A stretch of DNA of 64,000 nt, taken from NCBI GenBank assembly GCA_009667805.1, contig CM019064.1, positions 74,770,400-74,834,399 of the forward strand, read 5' to 3'. The notes below the pieces were generated by a model. It saw only the letters and a program-made list of their open reading frames with translations. It had not been told where the DNA came from and did no database searches. Shown here in pieces: positions 53,280-63,945 of the stretch; the first letter of the stretch is position 1; each line of letters opens with the position of its first letter. This DNA comes from Leptobrachium leishanense (Eukaryota > Chordata > Amphibia > Anura > Megophryidae). The position numbers and the translations under genes are program-made.

Positions 53280-54450
53280 TTAACCCTTTCGCTGCTGAGG
53301 CATTTCCCGCCTCTCTGCTGAGGTAATTTTTACCGATTTTGCTCATCATGTTTAAACGTGTTTTGAAGGCTTATTTTAGTATATGACCCAGGCATATTAT
53401 ATATCTTTCCGTCAGACTCGGCAGATTCATAATATGTCATTATTATATGTATACGTCATGTCCTGTCTGTATATTATAACAAAAAATGCAATAAAACATG
53501 AATTTTCAATAATTTACAACGTGTAAAGTGTTTTTTTTTTACATTTTAACATGCGAGCAATTGCGGTTATATTTTGTATGGGGTGCGCTTGTTAAAAAAA
53601 TTAGAGATGGGGTCTCGTTACATTTTTGTTTGGGGAAAATTACGCGATTTTTAACGCACCGCATACAAAAATCATTAGTGCAGCATCATTGTTCACATTA
53701 TAATTGAAATGGGAACAATATTGCTGCATTAACGAACCAAAAAAAAGAAAAAAAACTTTTTTATTTTTTTTCATAATTTTTTTTAAAATATTTTTTATTT
53801 TTATTTTTAAAAAAAAACTTTTTTCATACTCGTGTTTGGTATCGTTGGAACGGCCATGCTCTGGCCGATCCAACAATAGCAAACATTAACCCCTAACTGC
53901 CACGGATCGGGAGATAGGGGGTGCCAACGAACCCCCTATCTCCACCATTGGTGGCAGTTAGGGGTTAACTCCAGGACTGGCGTCATCGTGCTATGCACGA
54001 TGATGCCAGTCCTCAGGGGGCATTCCCGGAAGCTTGGCCGACATCCAAGATGTCGGCCAGCTCCGGGAAAGGATCACGAACCGGCGCTTTTTGGCGCCAA
54101 TTCGTGATCCAGCCCCCATGGGGTTAATTCCAGGTACCGTTAGGAAGGGCAGGCTGTGCCCTTCCAAATGGTGCCTGGATTAACCCCCGCAACGCCGGCG
54201 ATCGGGAGGGAGAGAGGTCCGAAGGACCTCCCCCCCTCCCTTTCAGGCGCCTCCTCCGCACATGCAGGGGGGGGCGCCTGAATTAGATGTCATTGCGCCG
54301 CCGCAATGACATCTAATTAGCCCGGCGGCGGTTCCGGGTGCTGGGCTTACATCGAGGCCCCAAAGGGAGGACGCGCTCAGCGCGTCCTCCGCAAGGAACA
54401 TTACCTGCGGGTGGGCGCGCTGAGCACGTCCTCCGCAGCGAAGGGGTTAA
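53280..54450. mobile_element. TTAA (piggyBac-like) non-autonomous element, copy B, intact
   Basis: TTAA at 53280-53283 and 54447-54450; ends CCCTTTCGCTGCTGAGG and CCTCCGCAGCGAAGGGG are inverted. It contains the conserved hairpin around GGCCATGCTCTGGCC (53834-53883) and further inverted repeats such as CCGACATCCAAGATGTCGG. It is about 1.16 kb with no transposase. Confidence 0.92.
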
Positions 54451-54620
54451 AGAGATTTTCTAAACACCATTACAATAATCATTTAATATCTTGCATTTTA
54501 TTACTTTGTATTTCTGTATCGACTGTAGAAATGTGATGTTCTTGAACCCAGGACACACTTGAAAACGAGAGAAATCTCAATGTATCCTTCCTGGTAATTT
54601 ATTTATTTATAAAGTATTTT
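54451..54620 (+). mobile_element. LINE 3' end (Rex1/L2-like tail)
   Basis: CTTGAACCCAGGACACACTT and GAGAAATCTCAATGTATCCT followed by TTATTTATTTATAAAG match the LINE tail near 47250-47310. The TTAA element inserted just upstream. Confidence 0.8.
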
Positions 54621-55287
54621 AAGTGGTTATTGTGAGCTAAGCACCAACTCTGTGAGGTGTGCCAGCAGGCTGTGACAGCCTTCCAAAACAAAGGGATTTC
54701 CTCCACCCGAAAAATGTCAACCATTGGGCACCCCATGCTACTGCCACCACCTGCCATGTGATACAAAGTTTCAGTGATGGCCAAACAATGGCCGCTATTA
54801 CATACTGAATGAACATGGTGACGGACTCTGGAGATGGGGTTCTGCACTTGCAATTTGAAAGGCAGCAAAGAGTCGGTCTCAGAAAAATCTGATTTTTAAA
54901 CCACTGTTGAGAGGTGCCGGTGCGATCTCACTCATGTAACAAAGACTTTTTGCTGCTTTGCAAATTCCTGGTGTGGGGCTCTGCCTCCAAAGCACACCAC
55001 TCCCTGAATCCTGGTGTGCCGTCAGACTTATAGGGCCTCTCTGCCGGCAGCCCCGCCTCCATATGGGCACAGCTCAACACAGATTTGCAGAGAGATTTGC
55101 ACCCCAAGAGCTTGTGAGTAATTGCACAGGTCCGGGGCATAGCATGGATCTCCACCTGTCTCCAGGACTGCCAGAATGAGTGCCGCCTCAGCTACAGAGT
55201 ACTCAGTCCTACATTACTACATAGCGAAGGGGGTTTACAACTCTCAGTAGCGCTAGAGTAGGAGGATTGCTTCACCTCATAGGGAGT
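54621..55287. other. Unassigned sequence
   Basis: The minus ORF at 54599-54868 and neighbours show no recognised family. This is the target region of the gypsy insertion. Confidence 0.5.
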
Positions 55288-55450
55288 GTGGTGAGAGCAG
55301 AGTCACATGACAGGGTGGGGGCGGTACCAGGCAGTGTCTGCTGGGATGCCATGCTAGCGGGACGTACTGTATGTGTCTCCTCTATCCGATGTTATGCTGA
55401 ATAAATCAACAACTATAAACCAACCCACGGAGTACACTCTTTTCATGACA
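55288..55450 (+). repeat. 5' LTR of the gypsy element (163 bp)
   Basis: Starts TGTGGTGAGAGCAGAGTCAC and ends CTCTTTTCATGACA. AATAAA occurs at 55402, a plausible poly(A) signal. It lacks five bases (AAGGG) found in the 3' LTR. Confidence 0.95.
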
Positions 55451-55462
55451 TGGTGTCAGAAG
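55451..55462 (+). promoter_or_regulatory. Primer-binding-site-like sequence
   Basis: TGGTGTCAGAAG directly follows the 5' LTR. It has the TGG start complementary to a tRNA CCA end. I do not assign the tRNA. Confidence 0.75.
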
Positions 55463-55495
55463 TGTTTCCCTGCGTATCCATTTTGATCTGTGAAG

Positions 55496-55571
55496 ATGTC
55501 TAAGTTCTCTCCTCCGCCAAAGGTTTGCACGCTTCAGGATCGCTTCGAAGCTGGATAAGGAGCCTGGTGAG
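55496..55571 (+). pseudogene. gag start of the gypsy element, internal deletion
   Basis: An ATG at 55496 opens MSKFSPPPK and then runs out of frame to a stop near 55556. From about 55534 another frame reads [18 protein letters not shown], which leads directly into the main ORF and matches the middle of gypsy gag. The expected intervening gag N-terminal residues (roughly 25-60) are missing, so a deletion joins the two pieces out of frame. Confidence 0.7.
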
Positions 55572-58028
55572 GTGCAGGTTAATTCCCTTTTATACGCTAT
55601 GGGGAGAGACGTGGAGCCGATTTACGGTACTTTTCAGTTCGGCGCTGAGGACTTTGATAAAGTCGTGGATAAGCTCAGCGCTCATTTTGTGCCCAGAAGA
55701 AATGTGATTCACGAGAGAGCCTGCTTTCACAAGCGCGCCCAGTGTGAGGGAGAATCTGTGGAATCATTTGTGCGCAGCCTTTATCAGTTGGCAGAGTTCT
55801 GTGAGTTCGGCGCTGCTAAGGAGGAGCAGATCAGAGACAGACTGGTTATCGGAATTGCAGTCTCGGAAGTTTCACTTAAGTTGCAGCTGGAGTCTAAGCT
55901 GACACTGGATGAGGCGATACGGATTGCACGTCAGAGTGAATTGGTGAAGAAACAAAGTGCAGACTTAAGGTCAGAAAACAGGGTGGAAGAAATACACCAG
56001 TCACAAAGGGTTAAAAGCGGCAGACAGCAGGCAGCGGACAGACCCAGGAGCGGTTGGACACCGTGTTCCCGTTGCACACGCTGTAACCGCTCTCACGAGA
56101 TGAAGACGCGGTGCCCTGCTATAGACAAGAGGTGCAGGAAGTGCAACCGCGCCGGCCATTTTGAGGTCGTTTGTAAATCAGAGTCTGTGAGAGAGATGTG
56201 TCTGGACAGTGATCAGGAGACGCCAGAACTGTCCTTTATAGCATCGGTGACTGAACAGTCCGGCTCTGTCGAGGATTGGCGTGTTACACTCACTATGTTG
56301 GGTGAAAGAGTTGCCTTTAAGATTGATACCGGAGCAGACATTACAGTTATTTCCTTTGTGACATTCTCAAAGCTACCTCGATGTCCGGAGCTGGAAAACG
56401 TTACGATTCAAGTTCATAGTCCGGGAGGTCGCATTGATTGCATCGGCAGGTTCCTTGCTGACTGTGAGTACCGGGAGCGGAAAATATCGATGTGGGTGTA
56501 CGTGATCAGAGGATCGTGTGTGAATAACCTTCTGAGTCGGAAAGCAGCCTGCAGTCTGGGCCTTGTTGCTAGAGTGTACGAAGTCACTGAGGACGTGTTT
56601 GGAGACCTGGGGCTGCTGAACTGTGAGCCGGTCCGTATAAAGCTCAAACCTGAGGCTGTCCCTTATAGCCTTACTACGCCTCGTAGGATTCCATTTCCGC
56701 TTTTGCCGAAGGTGGAGTGCGAGCTTCTGTGGATGGAAAAGATGGGAGTTATCGAGGCGGTCACAGAAGCTACTGACTGGTGTGCGCCCATTGTACCGGT
56801 CGCTAAAAAGAATGGGAAAGTTCGTATTTGTGTGGATTTGAAACGTCTGAACGAGGCCGTTAGGAGGGAGAGATATGTCATGCCGACATTGGAGGATATT
56901 GCTCCTCAGTTGTCGGGGGCTAACTTCTTTTCCACGCTCGACGCTTCCAGTGGGTTCTGGCAGATACCCCTTGACCCAGAGAGCCAGAAACTGACGACCT
57001 TCATTACTCCGGTAGGTCGGTTTTGCTTCCGCAGACTCCCCTTCGGGATATCTTCGGCCCCGGAGATCTTCCAGAGAGAGATGAGTTCCCTGTTGAGAGA
57101 CCATGAGGGTACTGTGGTAGTTATGGACGATATCCTTGTGTGTGGGTCCACTAAGGAGAAGCACGACCGACGACTTCTTTGTGTGCTGCAAACCGTCAAG
57201 GAATCTGACCTGAGGCTAAATAAGAAGTGCCACTTTGGGAAACCAGAACTGTGTTATTTTGGCCATATTATTAGTGGGGAGGGGGTTAAGCCAGACGCCA
57301 GCAAGGTTCTCGCTATTGAGAAAATGAAAAGCCCTTCCGATGTGAATGAACTGAGACAAGTACTGGGCCTGGTGAATTATGTGGGGAAGTTTCTACCGGA
57401 GTTGTCCTCGGTGTTACATCCTGTCACAGAATTGTTAAAGAAAGATGTCGCCTGGATATGGGGACCTCCACAGGAGGAGGCCTTAGCACGAGTCAAGTCC
57501 ATGCTGGGATCCGCTCCGGTGTTGGGGTACTATGACCCCTGCAAGAAGACTGTGGTTAGCGCAGATGCTAGTAGCTACGGGTTGGGAGCGGCCCTTCTGC
57601 AGCTGAATGAGGGTAAACTACAGCATATTGCCTATTGTTCTCGCACCTTAACAGCAGCAGAGAGACGTTATGCACAAATTGAAAAAGAGTGTTTGGCCGG
57701 AGTCTGGGCCTGCGAACGCTTCCACCGTTATCTGGTGGGCTTGGAGGAGTTCAGTCTGGAGACTGACCACAAACCACTAGTTCCTCTTATTAATTCTTAT
57801 GATATCGACAAGGCGCCTCTGAGATGCAAGAGACTCTTAATGAGACTACTTAGGTTTAATGTTAGAGCTGTGCATGTCCCGGGAAAACAGCTGGTGGTGG
57901 CAGATACCCTCTCCAGACTCCCGCTGGCTGCTGAGGGTGATTCGTCGACAGAGTCGGACGTGAAGGTGTATGTGGATTCGATCTTAGCCTCCAAGTCCAT
58001 CTCTTTGGGGAGATTGGAAGAAGATTAA
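55572..58028 (+). CDS. gag-pol of the gypsy element: gag, protease, RT, RNase H
   Basis: This is an 818-codon frame with no stops; its first Met lies inside gag, because the true start is cut off by the upstream deletion. The order is gag core (about 1-150); a zinc knuckle [14 protein letters not shown] near residue 187, preceded by [14 protein letters not shown]; an aspartic protease with [11 protein letters not shown] near 252; reverse transcriptase from about 390 with [24 protein letters not shown] and the catalytic VVMDDIL near 516; and RNase H with [15 protein letters not shown] near 660 and ETDHKPL near 731. It would process gag-pol and copy the element RNA in the cytoplasmic particle. 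The frame ends RLEED, one base out of phase with the integrase frame. Coding appears otherwise intact. Confidence 0.93.
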   Translation: MQVNSLLYAMGRDVEPIYGTFQFGAEDFDKVVDKLSAHFVPRRNVIHERACFHKRAQCEGESVESFVRSLYQLAEFCEFGAAKEEQIRDRLVIGIAVSEVSLKLQLESKLTLDEAIRIARQSELVKKQSADLRSENRVEEIHQSQRVKSGRQQAADRPRSGWTPCSRCTRCNRSHEMKTRCPAIDKRCRKCNRAGHFEVVCKSESVREMCLDSDQETPELSFIASVTEQSGSVEDWRVTLTMLGERVAFKIDTGADITVISFVTFSKLPRCPELENVTIQVHSPGGRIDCIGRFLADCEYRERKISMWVYVIRGSCVNNLLSRKAACSLGLVARVYEVTEDVFGDLGLLNCEPVRIKLKPEAVPYSLTTPRRIPFPLLPKVECELLWMEKMGVIEAVTEATDWCAPIVPVAKKNGKVRICVDLKRLNEAVRRERYVMPTLEDIAPQLSGANFFSTLDASSGFWQIPLDPESQKLTTFITPVGRFCFRRLPFGISSAPEIFQREMSSLLRDHEGTVVVMDDILVCGSTKEKHDRRLLCVLQTVKESDLRLNKKCHFGKPELCYFGHIISGEGVKPDASKVLAIEKMKSPSDVNELRQVLGLVNYVGKFLPELSSVLHPVTELLKKDVAWIWGPPQEEALARVKSMLGSAPVLGYYDPCKKTVVSADASSYGLGAALLQLNEGKLQHIAYCSRTLTAAERRYAQIEKECLAGVWACERFHRYLVGLEEFSLETDHKPLVPLINSYDIDKAPLRCKRLLMRLLRFNVRAVHVPGKQLVVADTLSRLPLAAEGDSSTESDVKVYVDSILASKSISLGRLEED

Positions 58029-59331
58029 GAGAGAGACGCACCTGGATGTTGTCCTTCAAGAAGTTATCAGCTATGTAAGAGACGGCTGGCCGGAGAGTCG
58101 TGCTGCGTGGTGGTCTGTGAGTGCGTTCCAGTCCGAGAGAGCGTACCTTACTGAAATGGACGGCTTAGTGTTTTTTCAAGACCGCATTGTTATTCCGAAA
58201 AGTCTGCGTCAAGACATGCTACGGCGGATTCATGAAGGTCATTTGGGGGTTTCCAAGTGTAGGGAGAGGGCGTCGTCTGCTGTGTGGTGGCCTGGGATAA
58301 GCGCTGACATTGCTGATTTCATCTCGAGATGTGCCTTCTGCAGAGAACGTCGACCTACACAGAGACGTGAGCCTTTACTTTCCACCCCCCTACCTGCGGG
58401 TCCATGGCAGAAGATAGCTGCGGATCTGTGCGAACTAAAAGGGAGGAAATACTTAGTTGTTGTGGACTACTACTCCAGATACCTTGAGCTCACGCCACTA
58501 GGTGAGGCGACCAGTGCTACTGTGATCGTCCGTCTGAAAAGCATGTTTGCCAGGTGGGGTATCCCGTTGGAGTTGGTGAGTGACAATGGTATGCAGTTCG
58601 CCTCTAAAGAGTTCGCTTCTTTTGGGAAGGATTACGATTTCCGTCACACGACTTCCAGTCCGCATTACCCGCAGGCTAATGGGATGGCGGAGCGAGCGGT
58701 TCAGACCGCTAAGTTTATTTTGGGGCAGGCGGAGCCTTATTTGGCCCTGATGGCGTACAGAGCGGCTCCGGTTCAGGCTACAGGGTGTAGCCCTGCTCAG
58801 CTGATGTTGGGACGGCAGATTCGTACTACTTTGCCTTCTGTGGATGCTTCCCTGCCGACTTCCCCGGTCCTTCCAGAAGATATTCGGAGGAGGGATGAGG
58901 TGGCGAAGCGGAACTACAGGTTCTTTTACGATAGACGACACTCTACTCGCCCACTATCGGTGCTATACCCGGGGCAGAGTGTCCGGGTTAAGCTAGATGA
59001 TGAGACGAGGTGGAGAACCCCGGCTACAGTTGTGGAGCGTTCTCCGGAGCCCAGGTCCTATGTGATCCGCACAGAAGGAGGAACTGTCGCTCGCCGCAAC
59101 AGAAGGCATCTTCAGCCGGTACTCGAGGAGTTGAGTGCTGAGACCTCGACACTGCAACAGCCAGACTCTCCGGTCTTACGGAATGGGTCTACCCTGCAGG
59201 TGGTTTCTGGGCATGATGTACCGCTGCTTCCAGCGGAGCCACAGCCACCCTCTCAAGGACTTGGTGATGGTTCTTGCAAGATGACTTCGAGTGGTAGAGT
59301 TGTGAGGCCTCCGGAATGTTTCCGGGATTAA
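58021..59331 (+). CDS. Integrase of the gypsy element
   Basis: The frame is open from 58021 (first Met 58117) and is offset by one base from the RNase H frame. This looks like a point indel near 58018-58022. The zinc-binding HHCC domain shows HEGHLGVSK and CAFCRE. The DDE core has the first Asp in [20 protein letters not shown], the second in LVSDNGMQF and the Glu in [15 protein letters not shown], so all catalytic residues are present. The C-terminus continues past [11 protein letters not shown] to [17 protein letters not shown], a GPY/F-like module, and ends [10 protein letters not shown] at 59331. It would insert the DNA copy into the genome and make a 5-bp duplication, as seen at the element flanks. 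Confidence 0.92.
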   Translation, partial: KIKRETHLDVVLQEVISYVRDGWPESRAAWWSVSAFQSERAYLTEMDGLVFFQDRIVIPKSLRQDMLRRIHEGHLGVSKCRERASSAVWWPGISADIADFISRCAFCRERRPTQRREPLLSTPLPAGPWQKIAADLCELKGRKYLVVVDYYSRYLELTPLGEATSATVIVRLKSMFARWGIPLELVSDNGMQFASKEFASFGKDYDFRHTTSSPHYPQANGMAERAVQTAKFILGQAEPYLALMAYRAAPVQATGCSPAQLMLGRQIRTTLPSVDASLPTSPVLPEDIRRRDEVAKRNYRFFYDRRHSTRPLSVLYPGQSVRVKLDDETRWRTPATVVERSPEPRSYVIRTEGGTVARRNRRHLQPVLEELSAETSTLQQPDSPVLRNGSTLQVVSGHDVPLLPAEPQPPSQGLGDGSCKMTSSGRVVRPPECFRD

Positions 59332-59473
59332 TGTTTAGCTAGAGCAGTGACTTGAAGAATGGGCAGAATAATCCCAAAGTCACTGCGGACTAGGGTAGTC
59401 TACCCCGATGTCCAAGTTAGCATTGTTTATCTACTTGTATCTTTACGTTGTTTATTTTGTATGTTTTATCGTT

Positions 59474-59485
59474 AAAAGGGGGAGA
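59474..59485 (+). promoter_or_regulatory. Polypurine tract of the gypsy element
   Basis: AAAAGGGGGAGA directly precedes the 3' LTR and would prime plus-strand DNA synthesis. Confidence 0.9.
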
Positions 59486-59653
59486 TGTGGTGAGAGCAGA
59501 GTCACATGACAGGAAGGGTGGGGGCAGTACCAGGCAGTGTCTGCTGGGATGCCATGCTAGCGGGACGTACTGTATGTGTCTCCTCTATCCGATGTTATGC
59601 TGAATAAATCAACAACCCTAAACCAACCCACGGAGTACACTCTTTTCATGACA
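59486..59653 (+). repeat. 3' LTR of the gypsy element (168 bp)
   Basis: Matches the 5' LTR apart from three substitutions and a 5-base indel; TGT...ACA ends; AATAAA internal. Confidence 0.95.
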
Positions 59654-59658
59654 GGGAG

Positions 59659-59929
59659 GTAAAGCAAATTTCTAATAGTTACTTTGCTTTGGCTTTGAGA
59701 TACCCGCAGTTGTGTTGATCAGAGTTGGCCGTCATAATGAAGCAACCAGGAGCATTGCAGCTCTCCAGCTCATCCCGGGCTCCATCCCTTCTTTCCCTTT
59801 ACATCCTGTATTCACTCGTGTGGTGAAGCAGAGGCAAGGTGTATTGCAGGAAGTAATGCAGGGGGCCTGAGGCATCATCAGAGCAGGCCATAACCTGGGG
59901 TGAGTTGTGGCACAGAAAATCACATGTTC
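59659..59929. other. Unassigned sequence next to the gypsy element
   Basis: No feature recognised. It may include decayed sequence downstream of the mariner copy. Confidence 0.45.
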
Positions 59930-61482
59930 TTACACTCTGCCACAAACAGGTCTGGTGATCTCAGGGGCCAATTCCAGAACACCTGGTCATTTTGTCCAGT
60001 GCGGCCAATCCATCTGTTTGGCAGGTGCTCGTTAATAGTGATGGGCCGAACACCACCGTGTTCTGTTCGCATTCAAACTCGAACACCCGATAAAGTTTGA
60101 CTGTGAACTCGAACATAATTCGAACACCATGCAAGTCGATGGGGCTCGAACGTTCGAAAATTAAGGTCCCCTCCAAGAGGGCATATATGCAAGATATTGG
60201 CCATAAAATGTGTATGGGGGTTCGGGTACTGTCCTGGGGGACAGGAAACAATGACATTTAAAAAAAAGGTTTTTAACTCTTTCACTGCTGAGTGCTGAGC
60301 CATTTCACCGCTGTGCGCTGAGCTAATTTTTACCGCTTTTGCTCCTGTCTAAGCGTGATTTGAAGCCATGGGAAATGTTTGACCAACAAGGAGTGGGAAA
60401 TGTTGAAAATATTCCCGTTTTAATTCAATATCTAATAAACCATTTATTATTATATTCTGCAGTAAAGAGTCTCCTTAGTTTTAGTTTTTTTAGGATCTTT
60501 TAAGCATTTTTTAGAAAACAAAATTTTCCCTCCAACTTTCTGCGAACGTCCCGAAAAGTTTGAAGTTCACAAATTTTCGAACAGTCGATGTTTGAACCGG
60601 CAGCCCATCCCTACTCGTTAAGAAATTTACAGACAGCGAGATGCAAGTGCGGAGGTGCCCCATCTTGCTGAAAATGCTAGTCTCCACCCTCAGCAGCTAG
60701 TTTTGGAATCAACCAATTGGATAGCATTTTTAGGTAAGTTGGACCAGCAACGTTTTGTTCCTCAAAGATAAACAGGACGTACGCAATCCTCTCTAATACG
60801 GCATAAAACATATTAATTTTTGGAGAGTCACGTTCAACCTCCAGGCTGGCATGCGGATTCTCACACCCCCATATCCTCACATTGTGCCTGTTGACCTTTC
60901 CATTTAAGTGGAAGGTCAGTCACCTCATCACTGAAAATTATCTTTGACTGCAGGTTATCATCATTTTCCAATCATTAACGCCTGCAGATTCTGGCAATAA
61001 TCAAGACGCGTTTCATTGTCTTGCACGCGTAGCTTTTGGACCAGTTGCAGCTTGAAATGGTGAAACCGCAAGCGTTTGCAAAAGATCTTGCTCACTGTGC
61101 TTTGCAGGACGTGTATCTCTCGGCTAGCTCTGCACGTTGACCTTTTGGGGCTGTGCAAAAAGGCTTGTCTGATGCGATCAACAACTTGCTCCGAGACCAA
61201 TTGTCGACCTTAATGTCCATTTCTCTGTTCACAGATTCATTCTTTCTCAATTAAATTGTTGTACCACTTCAAAATGGACTTGTAAGTAGGCGGATCCACA
61301 TTAAATTTACATTTGAAAGCTCTCTGCACAGTCACAACACTGTTTGCCTTCTACCAAATTCCAACACACACCAGCTGCATTGCTGTGGGGTGAGCGCCAT
61401 CTTGGATTTCACTGCCCTCTGCCGGTGGGAAAAATGCATAACGATTCCGCGGGAGACAAAATATTTTTATGCTCACTCTGTA
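59930..61482 (-). pseudogene. Fossil mariner-type (IS630-Tc1-mariner) transposase, split by a hAT MITE
   Basis: Read on the minus strand from about 61410, the start ALTPQQCSWCVLEFGR is followed by VSEQVVDRIRQAFLHSPKRS (61200) and the helix-turn-helix segment REIHVLQSTVSKIFCKRLRF. After a break the DDE core continues with MRIWGCENPHASLEVERDSP (60880), YLKMLSNWLIPKL and, in another frame, sequence like QDGAPPHxHLxVREFL near 60640-60680. The hAT MITE at 60036-60613 separates this from its end, LPNRWIGRTGQNDQ...WPLRSPDL, at about 59940-60027. The terminus beyond 61410 reads GACAAAATATTTTTATGCTC. Frameshifts and stops throughout show an old, dead copy. The enzyme would have cut and pasted its element at TA sites. 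Confidence 0.8.
60036..60613. mobile_element. 578-bp hAT-like MITE in the mariner gene, 8-bp duplication
   Basis: Ends TAGTGATGGGCCGAAC and CAGCCCATCCCTA, flanked by CTCGTTAA at 60028-60035 and 60614-60621. It contains a remnant of the TTAA-type element (60271-60370) and the shared AT-rich module (60400-60520). It is related to the larger element starting at 62383. Confidence 0.93.
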
Positions 61483-62009
61483 TTATTTATTGAGCTTGCA
61501 TTTTACAGATTTCCAGTGATTCTGTAGAATAATGTGTTCTGCATTAATCATAATATAAAACACTGCTTGCATGGTTTAAACATTGTTTTTAAGCTGTTCT
61601 GTAATATTATTAATAATGCAACTGCACTTATTTGCTTCTAAGTTGTTGGGTTATATTTTTGCGTTAATGCATGTAGTGCTTTTTTCAATCCATTATAACT
61701 CCTGCGTGAACCTTATCCACTCATCCACATAGCACATACAGGGAATTATTTCAACATCTGGTACAAGCCTTTATGAGATGGTGGGCATTTGAAGAGAGGC
61801 ACAGAAAAACGTGTTCCATATGCATACTATTAGCATAACAAGGAAAGTGAAAAGAGGATAAACAAAAACCTTTACAAATGATTAATTTGTAACAAAAAAA
61901 TGTTAAATATATTTATTCCCCCAATTAACATGAATTTATCACTCCTCACCATTCAATTGACTTAAGAAACATGCTAACTGTTATGGATTGACATAATACA
62001 GTCATATAT
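61483..62009. other. Unassigned AT-rich sequence
   Basis: No gene or repeat boundary recognised. Confidence 0.5.
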
Positions 62010-62382
62010 CATCAAGTTCTTCTGTGCGGAACACCCCAGCCAGGAGGGAGGGCAGCTCTTTTTCAACGCCTACTGGAGCTGTACGACCTTCCCCAGGCAA
62101 AATCTCTGTGGCCTTGCGTAGCGGTCAAGTTTCAAGACCACCAGATACACTACAGATTGAGTCTATCTACCAGTCCACAGTATGCTATGTTCAAGACTGT
62201 TTAGAATCTGTTTTAGGTTAATGGTTTACAAAGTTTGGATTGAATGTAAAAAAAGGGAGATATGGCTAGATTATGCATATACTTCCTGTTTCCTGTTCTC
62301 ACCTCTGACCTGGATGCAGTTCTATAATTCAAAATGATTCCTCACACAAGCAGCTTGTATGGTCTTCATTTCTGCACATGAA
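62010..62382 (+). mobile_element. 3' remnant of a second LTR retrotransposon
   Basis: The open frame 62024-62221 contains SGQVSRPPDTLQIESIY, resembling the C-terminal [13 protein letters not shown] of the gypsy integrase ORF. It is followed 31 bp later by a polypurine tract AAAAAAAGGGAGA (62250-62262) and TATGGCTAGATTATGC, a likely decayed LTR start. The LTR is cut at 62383 by the next element. Confidence 0.6.
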
Positions 62383-62644
62383 TAGTGATGGGCCGAACAC
62401 CCCCCTGTTCGGTTCGATTTCGAACTCGAACATCCGAAAAAGTTTGAATTCGAGCACAATTCAAACACAATGCAAGTCTATGGGGCTCAAAAGTTTGAAA
62501 ATTAAACTGCCCTCCAAGAGGGCATATATGCAAGATAATGGCCATAAAAGGTGTATGGGGGTCCGGGTATTACCCTGGGGAATAGGAAACAATGAAAAAC
62601 AAATAAATTAAAAAAAAACGTTTTATAAAAAAATAAAAGTGCAC

Positions 62645-62880
62645 CGATTTGGATATTGACTAACTATCGAATTAGAAATGAACTATCAAATGGATATCGA
62701 CTAACTATTGAATTCGAAATGAACTGTCGAATGGATATCCACTATCGAATTCGAAATGAACTGTCGAATGGATATCCATTTGATAGTTTATTTCAAATTC
62801 GATAGTCGCTATCCAGTCGATAGTTCATTTCGAATTCGATAGTCAGTCGATATCCATTTGATAGTTCATTTCAAATGTTA
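62645..62880. repeat. Head-to-head minisatellite of GATATCC/TTCGAATTCGA words
   Basis: Units such as ATGGATATCCACTATCGAAT...TCGAAATGAACTGTCGA run in one orientation to about 62780. They then continue as the reverse complement (TTTGATAGTT, TTCGATAGTC) to 62880, which makes the whole array palindromic. Confidence 0.85.
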
Positions 62881-63046
62881 ATAAAGGTGTGGGAAAGGTT
62901 GAATCCCATAAGCTTTAATGTTAAAAGTGGTGTGGAAAATGTTTTACCCCATAGGCTTCAATGTTAAAGGTGTGGGGAATGTTTTACCGCATAGGCTTCA
63001 ATGTTAAAAATGGTGTGGAAAATGTTTTACCCCATAGGCTTCAATG
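62881..63046. repeat. Tandem array, unit about 50 bp, interrupted by a TTAA element
   Basis: Units GGTGTGGAAAATGTTTTACC...CCATAGGCTTCAATGTTAAA repeat three to four times, and a further unit resumes at 63946. The TTAA element inserted into the TTAA of one unit. Confidence 0.87.
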
Positions 63047-63945
63047 CTAACCCTTTCCTGCTGAGCCATTTCCCACCTGTTTGCTGAGCTCATTTTTACC
63101 GGTTTCGCTCATCATGTTTAAACGCGTTTTCAAGACATATTTTATTATATGACCCAGACATATTATATATCGTTCTTTCCGGCAGACTCAGCAGATTCAT
63201 AATATATCATTATTATATGTATGCGTCATGACCTATCTGAATATTATAACAAAAAATGCAATAAAATTTTAATTTTCAATAATTTACAACATGTAAAGTG
63301 GTTTTTTTTCACATTTTAACAAAACCAAAACAAAAGAAAAACTATTTTTTTAAAAATATTTTTTAAAAAAAACTTTTACCATGGTCAGGTTTGGTATCGC
63401 TGGAAAGGCCATGCTCTGGCCGATCCAACGATATCAAACATTAACCCCTAGCTGCCACACATCGGGACATAAAGGGTTCATTGGAACCCCCTATCTCCAC
63501 CATTGGTGGCAGCTAGGGGTTAACTCCAAAACTGACGTCATTGCGCTATGCACGATGACGCCAGTCATTGGGGGAGTTCCCGGAAGCTTGGCCGACATCC
63601 AAGATGTCGGCCAGCTCCGGGAGAGGATCACGATCCGGCGCTTTTCGGTGCCGAATCGTGATCCGGCCCCCAAGGGATTAAAGTCAGCCACTGTTTGGAA
63701 GGGCAGGCTGTGCCCTTCCAAGCGGTGCCTGCCTTTAGCCGCTGCCCCTGGCCGATCGGGAGGGAGAGAGGTCCAAAGGTCCTCACCCCCTCCCTTTCAG
63801 ACATCTTCGCCGCACTCGTGGGGGGCGCCTGAAATAGCGCGGCTGATTGCTGCCTCCTGTGCTAGGACGCGCTCAGCGCATCCATTGCACAGGAGAACCA
63901 CTTGGCTGGATGTGCTGAGTGCGTCCTTAGCAGCCAAGTGGTTAA
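63047..63945. mobile_element. TTAA (piggyBac-like) non-autonomous element, copy C
   Basis: Ends CCCTTTCCTGCTGAGCC and CTTAGCAGCCAAGTGG; the left TTAA has mutated to CTAA (63047-63050), the right is TTAA (63942-63945). It has the same interior as copies A and B, including the GGCCATGCTCTGGCC hairpin (63389-63437). Confidence 0.9.

Larger units (their letters stand above)
55288..59653 (+). mobile_element. Ty3/gypsy LTR retrotransposon (Mag-like), recent insertion
   Basis: Complete structure: 5' LTR, primer-binding-site-like TGGTGTCAGAAG, gag-pol, polypurine tract AAAAGGGGGAGA, 3' LTR. It is flanked by GGGAG on both sides (55283-55287 and 59654-59658). The LTRs differ by three substitutions and one 5-base indel, so the insertion is young. 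The Mag-like assignment rests on the VMDDIL RT motif, the [19 protein letters not shown] integrase block and the short LTRs. Confidence 0.95.
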
